Source: Candidatus Abyssobacteria bacterium SURF_5
Lineage (GTDB): Bacteria; Abyssobacteria; SURF-5
DNA length: 64,000 nucleotides
Reading direction: 5' to 3'
Assembly (NCBI GenBank): GCA_003598085.1
Contig: QZKU01000068.1
Coordinates: 60,173 to 124,172 of the forward strand
The notes under the pieces were generated by a model. That model saw only the letters and a list, made by a program, of their open reading frames with translations, made no database searches and had not been told where the DNA came from. Positions 8,287-16,895 of this stretch are shown here, in pieces. The translations under genes were made by a program, and so were the position numbers. How positions within the stretch are numbered: the stretch's first letter is position 1; every line of letters begins with the position of its first letter.

Positions 8287-9012
8287 ATGAGAACGAAATT
8301 AATTATCGTCGTGGTGTCAGTATCCGTATGCTTTGCGTTGATGCCGCAGAAAGCTGCAGGCGACCTGATCAAGTTCAGGCACGGCGCGAAAAAACAGTGT
8401 GTCGTTCTGGAGGAGACCGAAGATTGGGTAGTCTTCCTGACTGCGTATGGCGAGATGAAGATGCCGATGAGCCGTATCGAGTCGATTGAGCGCGAGTCGG
8501 AGGAGACAAATAAGTCGCTCAAGGAGCAATGGAACCGGCAACCAAAAACGCAAAAGGAAGAGCCGGAGAAACAAGAGACCGTGAAAGAAGAAAAACCACA
8601 GGTAAAACGCACCTACAAGGTTGAAGCCAAGAGACGGAGGGTAATGGTAGGAGCCCGTAGTTCCGGATTAAGCTCCAAAGAATTGGAGTCTTCTTTCACT
8701 ATAAAAGACATGGGAATGGTGCAGGGCAGCCGCCTTTTCCACGTTTCCGTCATGTCTTACAAGAACGCGTCGATAAGAATTTCTCCGCCTGATTTCTATG
8801 CATTTTCAGTCAACAACATGAGAATCAATCCCCACCCTCTGGACGGGTACCCCGATCTGGACGCTAAAGTCTCCTTCAATCAATCGGCGTCCGGACACAT
8901 AAGTTTTCCCACAGCCGTGAAAATTGAGAAACTTGTTCATAAGTCGGAATTGGCCGAATTTGAATTGAATCTGGAAACCGGCGAGGCTGTCGCCAAAGAA
9001 ACCGGTCTGTAA
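8287..9012 (+). CDS. Secreted hypothetical protein with charged linker
   Basis: The 241-residue protein starts at the ATG following a G-rich ribosome site and has a signal peptide (MRTKLIIVVVSVSVCFAL, cleavage after Ala-Ala-Gly region). Residues about 22-75 form a small beta domain of the common type 'DLIKFRHG...VVLEETEDWVVF' ending in 'MSRIESIERE', followed by a Lys/Glu-rich linker (75-110) and a C-terminal beta-rich part (115-241) that I do not recognise. It is probably a periplasmic protein; the linker suggests two domains held apart. It stands alone on the plus strand ahead of endonuclease III, with its own promoter and an unusually long leader. Confidence 0.65.
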   Translation: MRTKLIIVVVSVSVCFALMPQKAAGDLIKFRHGAKKQCVVLEETEDWVVFLTAYGEMKMPMSRIESIERESEETNKSLKEQWNRQPKTQKEEPEKQETVKEEKPQVKRTYKVEAKRRRVMVGARSSGLSSKELESSFTIKDMGMVQGSRLFHVSVMSYKNASIRISPPDFYAFSVNNMRINPHPLDGYPDLDAKVSFNQSASGHISFPTAVKIEKLVHKSELAEFELNLETGEAVAKETGL

Positions 9013-9071
9013 CCGAATGGCGCGCTCGCCATAGCTGGACCGTTATAGTGTATGGAAAGGCGCTCTCCGAA

Positions 9072-9725
9072 ATGTCCCCCATCGAATCGCTGAATGAAAA
9101 GAAGAAGCGGGCGCGAAAAATATTCTCGCTCCTGAGAAAAGAATATCCGGACGCGCGCCCGGAACTCGAGTACTCGAATCCGCTGGAACTGCTGGTAGCC
9201 ACCATTCTCTCCGCACAATGCACGGATGAGCGCGTGAATCAGGTGACAAGAATCCTCTTCAAGAAATATCGTTCTCCTCAGGATTACGTGAGGGTGCCGG
9301 ACGAAGAACTGGAGCGTGAAATCCGCTCGACCGGCTTTTTCAGAAGCAAAACCAAAAGCATTAAAGGATCGTGCCGGATGCTCATCGAGAAATTCCGTGG
9401 TGAAGTTCCCCGCACCATGGATGAGATACTCGAGTTGCCCGGCGTGGCGAGGAAGACCGGCAACATTGTCCTCTCGCACGCGTATGGTGTTATCGCCGGA
9501 ATAGCGGTGGACACGCACGTCAAGCGGCTCTCTCAGCGGCTGGGTCTCACCGAGCACACGGAGCCCGGCAAGATCGAAATCGACCTGTGCGCGCTCCTGC
9601 CGAAGAAAGACTGGCCCATGTTCTCCGACGTGCTGATCTTCCATGGCAGGCGCGTGTGCTACGCCCGCAAGCCGGCTCACGATCGTTGCGTCGTGCGGGA
9701 TTTATGTCCGTCTCGCGACATCTGA
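9072..9725 (+). CDS. nth: Endonuclease III
   Basis: The ATG at 9072, 11 nt after GGAAAGG, gives 217 residues, the usual length. The enzyme is a DNA glycosylase/AP lyase of base-excision repair acting on oxidised pyrimidines. Visible are the helix-hairpin-helix 'LPGVARKTGNIVL' with the catalytic Lys, and 'VDTHVKRLSQRLG' with the catalytic Asp. The C-terminal 4Fe-4S motif reads Cys-x6-His-x2-Cys-x5-Cys: the second ligand position (Cys in E. coli) is His here, confirmed codon by codon. The GTG 24 nt upstream lacks a ribosome site and was not chosen. Confidence 0.92.
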   Translation: MSPIESLNEKKKRARKIFSLLRKEYPDARPELEYSNPLELLVATILSAQCTDERVNQVTRILFKKYRSPQDYVRVPDEELEREIRSTGFFRSKTKSIKGSCRMLIEKFRGEVPRTMDEILELPGVARKTGNIVLSHAYGVIAGIAVDTHVKRLSQRLGLTEHTEPGKIEIDLCALLPKKDWPMFSDVLIFHGRRVCYARKPAHDRCVVRDLCPSRDI

Positions 9726-9794
9726 CTCCTTTTTCACCCCACGAGTTCGTCTTACAACAGCCCATCGCAATCGCTCATCCGGCGTTTGCCGATG

Positions 9795-9823
9795 TTGACA
9801 CGGTCCCAGCCATCTGGTATTCT
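9795..9823 (+). promoter_or_regulatory. Promoter for tRNA-Ser
   Basis: TTGACA (9795-9800), 17-nt spacer, TATTCT (9818-9823), placed 20 nt before the 5' end of the tRNA. Confidence 0.6.
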
Positions 9824-9842
9824 AACATACTGTGGAGCGTCC

Positions 9843-10277
<435 letters not shown>

Positions 10278-11474
10278 ATGGTTGATACTCGTCAGGTACA
10301 AGTGGCGGAAGGTGTCTACTGGGTCGGAGCCGTCGATTGGAATGTCCGCACTTTCCATGGATTCACATACACCACTCCGCGCGGAACAACGTATAATGCA
10401 TACTTGATCCTGGACGACAAGATCGCTCTCGTGGATACTGTCTATGCGCCTTTTACCAATGAGATGATGAGCAGGATCGGCACGTACGTAGACCCTTCGA
10501 AGATCGATTACGTCATCGCTAACCACGTCGAGACCGATCATTCCGGCGCGCTGGCGGCCATACTTTCGGTCGCAAAAAACGCCAAGCTGGTCTGCGATGC
10601 CCGCTGCAAGGATGGCCTCGAGAAAAATTATTTCGGCAACTGGGATTACCAGATCGTCAAGACCGGCGACACTATCAGCCTGGGGAAGAAAACCCTCAGC
10701 TTCATTGAGGCGCCGATGCTGCACTGGCCGGACAGCATGTTCACTTACATACCTCAGGAGGAACTTCTGCTCCCGAACGACGCGTTCGGCCAACATCTTG
10801 CCTCGACGGAACGCTTTGCCGAGGATTACGACCGGGCGGTACTGATGGAGGAGGCGGCAAAATATTATGCCAACATCCTCATGCCGCTCTCGCCCCTTGT
10901 TCTCAAAAAAATCGAAGAGATCGGCAAGCTGAAATTGAGCATCAAGACTATCGCCCCCAGCCACGGCCTCATCTGGCGCAATCCCGAGACCATTATTACG
11001 GCCTATACTCGCTGGGCGAGCGGCGAATCCGAAAAGGCCGTGCTGGTTGTGTACGACACGATGTGGGGCGCCACGGAGAAGATGGCGAAGGCCATTGTGG
11101 AAGGTATTGTATCCGAAGACGTGTCGGCAAAGCTTGTTCGCATCGCCGTCTCCGACCGCAGCGAAGCCGTAAGGGATTGCCTGTTGATGAAGGGGCTGGT
11201 GGTCGGCTCTTCCACAATCAATGCCGGAATGCTGCCCACGCTGTCGCCTTTCCTGGAAGATCTGCGGGGGCTCAAGCCGCGGAAAAAGATCGGCGCTGCA
11301 TTCGGCTCGCATGGCTGGGGCGGCGGAGGCGCAAAGGCCGTTGATAAGATACTGCGGGAAATGGGAGTCGATGTCGCCGCAGATCCTGTTACCGTCAAGT
11401 ACATGCCGGACCAGGATGAACTGCGCAAGTGCTTTGAACTGGGCGCATCGGTCGCTCGCAGAGTCAAGTCCTGA
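10278..11474 (+). CDS. fprA: Flavodiiron protein (A-type flavoprotein)
   Basis: The 398-residue protein has an N-terminal metallo-beta-lactamase-like domain (about 1-250) and a C-terminal flavodoxin domain (about 255-398), the core architecture of flavodiiron proteins that reduce O2 and/or NO to water or N2O in anaerobes. The diiron ligands begin with 'NHVETDHSG' (His-x-Glu-x-Asp-His) near residue 80, followed by 'EAPMLHWPDSMF' and 'LPNDAFGQH'. The FMN phosphate-binding loop reads 'VYDTMWGATEKMA'. A GGGAGGA ribosome site precedes the ATG. There is no rubredoxin fusion, so electrons must come from a separate donor. It is followed 9 bp later by tadA. Confidence 0.93.
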   Translation: MVDTRQVQVAEGVYWVGAVDWNVRTFHGFTYTTPRGTTYNAYLILDDKIALVDTVYAPFTNEMMSRIGTYVDPSKIDYVIANHVETDHSGALAAILSVAKNAKLVCDARCKDGLEKNYFGNWDYQIVKTGDTISLGKKTLSFIEAPMLHWPDSMFTYIPQEELLLPNDAFGQHLASTERFAEDYDRAVLMEEAAKYYANILMPLSPLVLKKIEEIGKLKLSIKTIAPSHGLIWRNPETIITAYTRWASGESEKAVLVVYDTMWGATEKMAKAIVEGIVSEDVSAKLVRIAVSDRSEAVRDCLLMKGLVVGSSTINAGMLPTLSPFLEDLRGLKPRKKIGAAFGSHGWGGGGAKAVDKILREMGVDVAADPVTVKYMPDQDELRKCFELGASVARRVKS

Positions 11475-11483
11475 TTACTTCAG

Positions 11484-11945
11484 ATGATGAAGCACGAAGA
11501 TTACATGCAGGTAGCGCTGAGAGAGGCGCAGAAGGCTCTCGATATCGAGGAAGTGCCGGTTGGTGCGGTCATCGTCCATGAGGGCCAAATAATCGCCAAG
11601 GCGCACAATCAGCGGGAGTTGTTGCGCGATCCGACAGCCCACGCGGAAATGATCGCGATCACTCAGGCGGCCGAGCATTTGAAGAGTTGGCGCCTCGAAA
11701 AAACGGTGATGTATATAACGCTGGAGCCCTGCCCCATGTGCGCGGGCGCGATCGTGCTTGCAAGGATTCCTCAAGTGGTCTTCGGCGCGAGTGATCCGAA
11801 AACCGGGGCGGCCGGCTCATTGATGAACATCCTGCAAGACGCTCGCCTCAACCACCAGGTGACGTTGGTGAAGGGCGTTCTGGAGGAGCAGTGCGGTTTG
11901 ATCCTTCGTGATTTTTTCATTCGGCTTCGCGGGCGGGGCTATTGA
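11484..11945 (+). CDS. tadA: tRNA-specific adenosine deaminase
   Basis: The 153-residue cytidine-deaminase-fold enzyme carries 'PTAHAEMIAI' (zinc His and catalytic Glu) and 'LEPCPMCAGAI' (two zinc Cys). TadA converts A34 of tRNA-Arg(ACG) to inosine in the wobble position. Motifs and length are typical. The gene overlaps the convergent TPR lipoprotein gene by 29 bp at its 3' end and lies 9 bp after the flavodiiron gene, probably cotranscribed with it. Confidence 0.93.
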   Translation: MMKHEDYMQVALREAQKALDIEEVPVGAVIVHEGQIIAKAHNQRELLRDPTAHAEMIAITQAAEHLKSWRLEKTVMYITLEPCPMCAGAIVLARIPQVVFGASDPKTGAAGSLMNILQDARLNHQVTLVKGVLEEQCGLILRDFFIRLRGRGY

Positions 11946-13674
11946 GGACAGACGGCGGGTGCGAAGGCATTTCCTCTATCTTTTTGAGCAGTGAATCGTT
12001 TTCGGGATCGAGTTCTCGAGCGCGCTCCCACTGTTCCTTCGCCTTCTCCGGCTGGTTCAACTTCAGGTAGATATCGCCGAGATGTTCGCGGACGATCGGG
12101 TCGTCTTCCTCAACGTTTTCCACTGCCTTCTCAAGAATCTCCAGCGCCCTCTGATAATCGCTGCGTTGATAGTATATCCAGCCGAGGCTGTCAAGGAAAT
12201 AACCATTATCGGGCTGGATCTCGAGTGCGCGGTTGACTAAAGATTCGGCCTCCTCGAGGTGGATTCCCTTTTCCGCAAACATGTACCCGAGGTAATTCAG
12301 CGCCTCGGCGTTTTCCGGGTTGAGTTCAATTGTTTTCCTCAACTCTTCGACCGACTCATCAAACCGATCCGTTTCTTCATACACAATGGCAAGGCGGAAA
12401 TGTCCAACCTCGCTCTCGGGCCGTATCGAAACCGCTTCCTTGAACGCCGCGATCGCTTGCTCGTAATCCTGCCGTTGATGATATGCGGCGCCAAGCATCA
12501 GATAAACCGGCTCGTTTTTTGCCCCGAGCTCGATTGCTTTGGTGAATGCCTTTATCACCATATCGGGCATGTCCTTTGCCCCGTAAAGAGTCCCGAGCCG
12601 CAGATACGCGCGCAGCGCGTCTTCATCCAGTTCGGTCACCTGCGCATAATGGTTCAGCGCTTCATCCAGTTTTCCCTGCTCTTGATAAACCGTCCCCAGC
12701 AGGTAGTGCGAAGTGGCGTCACTGGAATCCTTTTCAATCGTCTCTTCAAACTGCAGGCGCGCCTTTTCAAGTTGTCCCGTCCGCATATAAAGGAGACCGA
12801 GCGCTTTCTTGAAATTAAGCATGAACGGCCGCATTTCTACGAGGGCTTCATACTGTTGAATGGCTTTGTCCCAGTCTTCTCTGCCTGAATACAAGAGGCC
12901 GAGTTTCTTTCGCGCCTCGGTGTTGTCCGGCGAGAGGGATATAAGCGTTTCGTATTGCGCTATGGCCTCATCGACATCTCCCTGCATCTCATAGACGACT
13001 CCGAGATTGTAGATGAGGTTGGGGTTCTGCGGGAACATCTCCAGCCCCTTCTGAAGTTCTGCGGTCGCCTTATCGGGATGCCCGAGTTTCAGATAGGTAA
13101 GGGCCAATTTATTGTACGCCCACTCGAGGTCCGGTCTGATTTCGATGACTTTTCGGTATATCTCGATCAAGTTATAGAAGTCGCGGTTTGCTTCGAAGAC
13201 CTCCGCAATCGAAGTGATGGCGGTAATATCATTCGGTCGAATGCGAACGACTTCCTGAAAATGTTCGTTTGCCTCGTCGTACCGCGCCTGGTGCGCATAA
13301 AGAGCGCCGAGTAGCATGTGGGCGTTGTAATCGTCCGGGTCAAGATTGATTGCGCGCAACGCCTCTATGACCGACATCTCATTCATGCCTTTTGCCAGAT
13401 ATGCCCTCGACAGGTGCACGTGGATGCGCGCGGCTTCAGGATCGATCTCGGCCGCCTTCTTGAGAGACTCGATCGCCCCGTCAAAATCTTTCGCCTGCAG
13501 TTGAAGCAGGCCGTGCAGATAATGGGAATAGGCCTTGGAGATAGGAGCCGGCGTCGCCCCCCCGGAAAACTGCACGGACGATGCGCCCGCGCCTCCCGCA
13601 CGCGCTCCCGTCGCACACCCGGCGGATATCAAGACCAGCATGAATATTTGAGCGAGCAGATATATCTTCTTCAT
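11917..13674 (-). CDS. TPR-repeat lipoprotein
   Basis: The 585-residue protein starts with a lipoprotein signal (LVLISAGCATG; lipid-modified Cys about residue 20). From about residue 45 to 565 it is an uninterrupted run of about 15 tetratricopeptide repeats, each with the A/L-G-Y-A-P spacing typical of the motif. It is likely a periplasmic or outer-membrane-facing scaffold for protein interactions; the partners are unknown. It overlaps rnhB by 4 bp (ATGA), so it is translationally coupled to the end of the ffh-rpsP-...-rnhB operon. Confidence 0.85.
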   Translation of the reverse strand: MKKIYLLAQIFMLVLISAGCATGARAGGAGASSVQFSGGATPAPISKAYSHYLHGLLQLQAKDFDGAIESLKKAAEIDPEAARIHVHLSRAYLAKGMNEMSVIEALRAINLDPDDYNAHMLLGALYAHQARYDEANEHFQEVVRIRPNDITAITSIAEVFEANRDFYNLIEIYRKVIEIRPDLEWAYNKLALTYLKLGHPDKATAELQKGLEMFPQNPNLIYNLGVVYEMQGDVDEAIAQYETLISLSPDNTEARKKLGLLYSGREDWDKAIQQYEALVEMRPFMLNFKKALGLLYMRTGQLEKARLQFEETIEKDSSDATSHYLLGTVYQEQGKLDEALNHYAQVTELDEDALRAYLRLGTLYGAKDMPDMVIKAFTKAIELGAKNEPVYLMLGAAYHQRQDYEQAIAAFKEAVSIRPESEVGHFRLAIVYEETDRFDESVEELRKTIELNPENAEALNYLGYMFAEKGIHLEEAESLVNRALEIQPDNGYFLDSLGWIYYQRSDYQRALEILEKAVENVEEDDPIVREHLGDIYLKLNQPEKAKEQWERARELDPENDSLLKKIEEMPSHPPSVLNSPAREAE

Positions 13675-14504
13675 AGCAATAAGGGATTCAAAAATTCCTT
13701 TACCGGCGCAAAGCTCCGGCGGTGAATGGCGGATATTCCATGCTCCTTGAGGGCGGCCAGGTGATCGGAGGTCCCATATCCTTTATTGTGCGCGAAACCA
13801 TACACCGGATGCTTCCTATCGAATTCAAGCATCATCTCGTCTCTGGTCACTTTCGCGACAATGGAAGCAGCCGCCACCGACATGGAAAGACGGTCGCCCT
13901 TGATTATCGTCCGCTGTGGGATACCGAGCGTGCTCCGGTGGCGCCCATCGATAAGCACTAGATCCGGGGCGGCATCAAGATCCTCGATTGCCAGCCGGAA
14001 GGCGAGAATGCTTGCATTATGGATATTGATGCGATCGATCTGCTCGACACTGACCACGCCCACTCCCATGTCAGCCGCTCCGGCTATTAAAGCAAGAGCC
14101 TCACGCCGCTGCGCATCAGTGAGTAACTTCGAGTCATTTATGGCGGGCAACCGCTCGAGAGACGATGTCAGGATAACGGCGGCCGCTACTACGGGTCCGG
14201 CAAGGCACCCGCGTCCCACCTCGTCGACTCCGGCCACTACCGCAAAACCTTCCGCTTTCGCCTGCGCCTCGTGCTGCAACATATGCTGCACGCGCCGCCT
14301 GACCTGCGCGTCGGCGTTCTGTTTTGCCTTCAATTCCCTCCACAGCTTGACGGCGCCGGCTCGCGAATCGCTCTCCAGGGCATCGAGGAGCTTCCTCGGG
14401 TAGGGCGGGCTCAACGATGCCAGAATTTCCTTGATCTCACAAAGATTTTTGCCGGCAAGATCTTCAATGAAGGCCGCCATTTGTCGCCTCGTCCAGCGGC
14501 TCAT
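13671..14504 (-). CDS. rnhB: Ribonuclease HII with N-terminal extension
   Basis: The 277-residue protein has an approximately 80-residue charged helical N-terminal extension, as in the longer RNase HII enzymes of Gram-positive bacteria, and then the catalytic domain. The signature 'AGVDEVGRGCLAGPVV' supplies two catalytic acids (Asp-Glu), with 'LVLIDGRH' and 'VAAASIVAKVTRDEMM' carrying the others. It removes ribonucleotides from RNA/DNA hybrids and misincorporated ribonucleotides from DNA. It lies directly after rplS, a conserved order in many bacteria. Confidence 0.93.
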   Translation of the reverse strand: MSRWTRRQMAAFIEDLAGKNLCEIKEILASLSPPYPRKLLDALESDSRAGAVKLWRELKAKQNADAQVRRRVQHMLQHEAQAKAEGFAVVAGVDEVGRGCLAGPVVAAAVILTSSLERLPAINDSKLLTDAQRREALALIAGAADMGVGVVSVEQIDRINIHNASILAFRLAIEDLDAAPDLVLIDGRHRSTLGIPQRTIIKGDRLSMSVAAASIVAKVTRDEMMLEFDRKHPVYGFAHNKGYGTSDHLAALKEHGISAIHRRSFAPVKEFLNPLLL

Positions 14505-14527
14505 GGAATACTCCGATCGATAATGCG

Positions 14528-14896
14528 CTACTCGGGAGTTTTCCCGGCGAAACGCGCCCGTTTGGTGCGCACGCGCGCTTTCTTCCCGACGCGCTCCCTG
14601 AGATAATAAAGCTTCGCCCGTCTCACTCTCCCGCGAGTCACAACTTCAACTTCCTGAATTTTTGGAGAATGCAAAGGAAAAACGCGCTCGACACCGATAC
14701 CGAATGTGACCTTCCTGACGGTAAACGTTTCACGCAACCCGGTTCCTTTGCGCCCGATCACAGCTCCCTCAAAGACCTGAACGCGCTCTCGCCCCGCTTC
14801 AAGCACTTTCAGATGGACGCGGACGGTATCACCTATCGTAAATTCGGGGATGTCCTTCCGAAGCTGTTCCTGTTCGATTGTGTCAATAATGTTCAT
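14528..14896 (-). CDS. rplS: 50S ribosomal protein L19
   Basis: The 122-residue protein has the L19 hallmarks '[20 protein letters not shown]', '[12 protein letters not shown]' and '[20 protein letters not shown]'. It sits at the 30S-50S interface of the ribosome. Its place between trmD and rnhB is the classic gene order. Confidence 0.97.
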   Translation of the reverse strand: MNIIDTIEQEQLRKDIPEFTIGDTVRVHLKVLEAGRERVQVFEGAVIGRKGTGLRETFTVRKVTFGIGVERVFPLHSPKIQEVEVVTRGRVRRAKLYYLRERVGKKARVRTKRARFAGKTPE

Positions 14897-14945
14897 GTCG
14901 CTGACTCCTCCACCCGATTCACCGATCCCTGCGGGTCTCGGGCAT

Positions 14946-15680
14946 TCACCTTTCCGCTCGCTTAAGCTCCTCGATAAATTGCTTTTCCTCTTCTGACAGC
15001 GAAGTCCTCTCGAGCAACTCTCTCCGGTTTTGAAATGTCTTCCGTATTGCCTCGCGTCGGCGCCATTTTGTTATCTCGGCGTGATGGCCCGAAAGCAGGA
15101 CATCCGGCACTCGCATACCGCGAATGTCCGGGGGCCGCGTATACTGTGGGTATCCGAGCAGCCCTTCACTGAAAGAATCCTGTTCGAGCGACTCGGGCGA
15201 GCCGATCACTCCGGGAATCAGCCTGCATATGGCGTCGATCATCACGAGTGCCGGGACTTCGCCTCCCGTCAGAACATAATCTCCGATCGAGAGTTCATCG
15301 GTCGCCAGTCCGGCGACCACCCGCTCGTCCACTCCTTCATACCTGCCGCAAATGATGACCAGGTCGCGCTCGAGGGCCAGCTCGCGCGCCTTCTGCTGAT
15401 TGAACAATTTGCCCTGCGCACTGGTCAAAATTATGCGGGTGCGTGTCACATCCAGCGGGAGTGACTCAACAGCTTTGAAGATGGGCTCGGGCATCAGAAC
15501 CATCCCCGAGCTGCCGCCATACGGCTTATCGTCCGCCTGGCGATGCTTTCCCCCGCAATAATCCCTCAAATCAACAAGTGTAACGGAAATGATCGCTCGT
15601 TCGACAGCGCGCCCGATGATGCTTTCCGAGAGCGGCCCTGCAAGCATGCCGGGGAAAAGCGTCAAAACGAAAATATTCAT
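14946..15680 (-). CDS. trmD: tRNA (guanine-N1)-methyltransferase
   Basis: The 244-residue SPOUT-class methyltransferase begins '[21 protein letters not shown]' in the way TrmD proteins do and carries the trefoil-knot segment '[13 protein letters not shown]' and '[21 protein letters not shown]'. It methylates G37 next to the anticodon to prevent frameshifting. The downstream '[19 protein letters not shown]' is also family-typical. It lies 13 bp after rimM. Confidence 0.97.
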   Translation of the reverse strand: MNIFVLTLFPGMLAGPLSESIIGRAVERAIISVTLVDLRDYCGGKHRQADDKPYGGSSGMVLMPEPIFKAVESLPLDVTRTRIILTSAQGKLFNQQKARELALERDLVIICGRYEGVDERVVAGLATDELSIGDYVLTGGEVPALVMIDAICRLIPGVIGSPESLEQDSFSEGLLGYPQYTRPPDIRGMRVPDVLLSGHHAEITKWRRREAIRKTFQNRRELLERTSLSEEEKQFIEELKRAER

Positions 15681-15693
15681 GCTGCGGCAACCC

Positions 15694-16239
15694 CTACTCG
15701 AGAACAGATACGTCCGCTATGAGTTCGCCGCGCTCGATGTCGACCTCAACGATCACATCTTCAATCGCCGGCAACAGCGTCTCCCTGCCCCGGTCGTCGA
15801 GCACCCGGTAGATATCGTTTGCCGGTGTGCGCCATACGTCGGTAACCCGGCCGACGATTTGCCCGCCCGTGTCCTTCACAACAAGGCCGACCAGATCGTC
15901 AATATAATACTCATTCTTGGGAAGAGGAAAGCGCTCCGCGCGCAAAACATATACTAGCGCTCCCCGTGCCGCCGCTATCTCATCAGCGCTCAGGTTGTTC
16001 ACCTGTACGATTACCCGGTTTTCAATCACCCGCACCGAGGCGACGGGGAAAACGAGGGTTTGATTCTCCCTGGTCTTGAGGCGGAGCTGGCGCAGTAAAT
16101 GGAAACGTTCAGGATGGCTTGTGTCGGGCGCGATTCGCAACTCGCGCCGCGGGACATTGACCGAAATTACCTTGCCAATAATGACGTCGTCTTTGTCAGG
16201 GCTGCGACTGCCATGGCCCTTTCCTCGGCTACTCGACAA
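15694..16239 (-). CDS. rimM: Ribosome maturation factor RimM (start uncertain)
   Basis: The C-terminal 165 residues are recognisable RimM: '[11 protein letters not shown]', '[15 protein letters not shown]' and the PRC-barrel part '[13 protein letters not shown]' with '[15 protein letters not shown]'. RimM assists 30S assembly at the head domain around S19. There is no in-frame ATG just before the conserved region. The best ribosome site (GAGGAAAGGG) is followed by an ATG at 16214 that is out of frame and meets a stop after 15 codons. I give the in-frame TTG at 16239, overlapping the KH gene by 11 bp, which yields a normal 181 residues. A one-base loss near 16195-16212 is an equally good explanation. 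Confidence 0.8.
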   Translation of the reverse strand: MSSSRGKGHGSRSPDKDDVIIGKVISVNVPRRELRIAPDTSHPERFHLLRQLRLKTRENQTLVFPVASVRVIENRVIVQVNNLSADEIAAARGALVYVLRAERFPLPKNEYYIDDLVGLVVKDTGGQIVGRVTDVWRTPANDIYRVLDDRGRETLLPAIEDVIVEVDIERGELIADVSVLE

Positions 16240-16459
16240 TCTCAAGCACCACTCGAATATTATCTTTGGTCGCGGCCGCATTGAGCAACGTGCGCATCGA
16301 TTTTGCCGTGCGCCCGTGCTTCCCGATAACCTGCCCCATGTCATCCGGATGAACTCTCAACTCGAGCACTTTGGTTTTCCCGCCCTCGACTACATTGACT
16401 TGAACGGCTTCGGGGTGGTCAACGAGCGCCTTCGCGATGTACTCCACCAGCTCTTTCAT
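16229..16459 (-). CDS. khpA: KH-domain RNA-binding protein KhpA
   Basis: The 76-residue protein is a single KH domain with the RNA-binding loop '[16 protein letters not shown]' (GxxG) and the leading '[17 protein letters not shown]'. KhpA (YlqC) works with KhpB/EloR-like partners in RNA binding and cell-envelope control in Gram-positive bacteria, and is found between rpsP and rimM in many phyla, as here. Confidence 0.93.
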   Translation of the reverse strand: MKELVEYIAKALVDHPEAVQVNVVEGGKTKVLELRVHPDDMGQVIGKHGRTAKSMRTLLNAAATKDNIRVVLEIVE

Positions 16460-16536
16460 GGCTGTGCCTCCGCTGTGACGTTGCTGCCCCTTGAGGGTCA
16501 GCCCGGCCCCGCAAATTGAACGTCAAACCTACGATT

Positions 16537-16815
16537 TCACTCTGCTTTCGTCGATTTTGGCGAGGAAACCTTGCTGAGGATACCTTGCTTCTTCAGCAGG
16601 CTATGCACCTTCTCCGAGGGAATTGCTCCCTTGTCAAGCCAGTAAAGAGCGCGTTCTTCATCAATCACCACTTTCGACGGCTCTTGCTGGGGATGATAGT
16701 ATCCAATGTTTTCCAGAAATCGCCCGTCGCGCGGACTTCTCGAATCTGAAACAACCAGACGATACTGATCCACCTTTTTCCTTCCGACTCGCATCAGTCG
16801 GATCTTCACCGGCAT
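16537..16815 (-). CDS. rpsP: 30S ribosomal protein S16
   Basis: The 92-residue protein starts 'MPVKIRLMRVGRKKVDQYRL' (RIRL..G.kk.P..riv pattern) and has 'DGRFLENIGYYHP', both diagnostic of S16. A GGGAGGA ribosome site precedes the ATG. It follows ffh by 80 bp in the conserved ffh-rpsP-khpA-rimM-trmD-rplS order. Confidence 0.97.
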   Translation of the reverse strand: MPVKIRLMRVGRKKVDQYRLVVSDSRSPRDGRFLENIGYYHPQQEPSKVVIDEERALYWLDKGAIPSEKVHSLLKKQGILSKVSSPKSTKAE

Positions 16816-16895
16816 CGTATTCCTCCCATTCTTGAAGACTTCAATTATTTTCTAGTTTAACAAAAAGAAAAACTTTGGTAAATAGCGCAGATCCA

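Noticed and set aside
7854..8612. A long minus-strand frame upstream of DUF523
   Set aside because: Only its last 15 codons have good initiation signals; the rest runs antisense to the leader and the secreted protein and looks non-coding.
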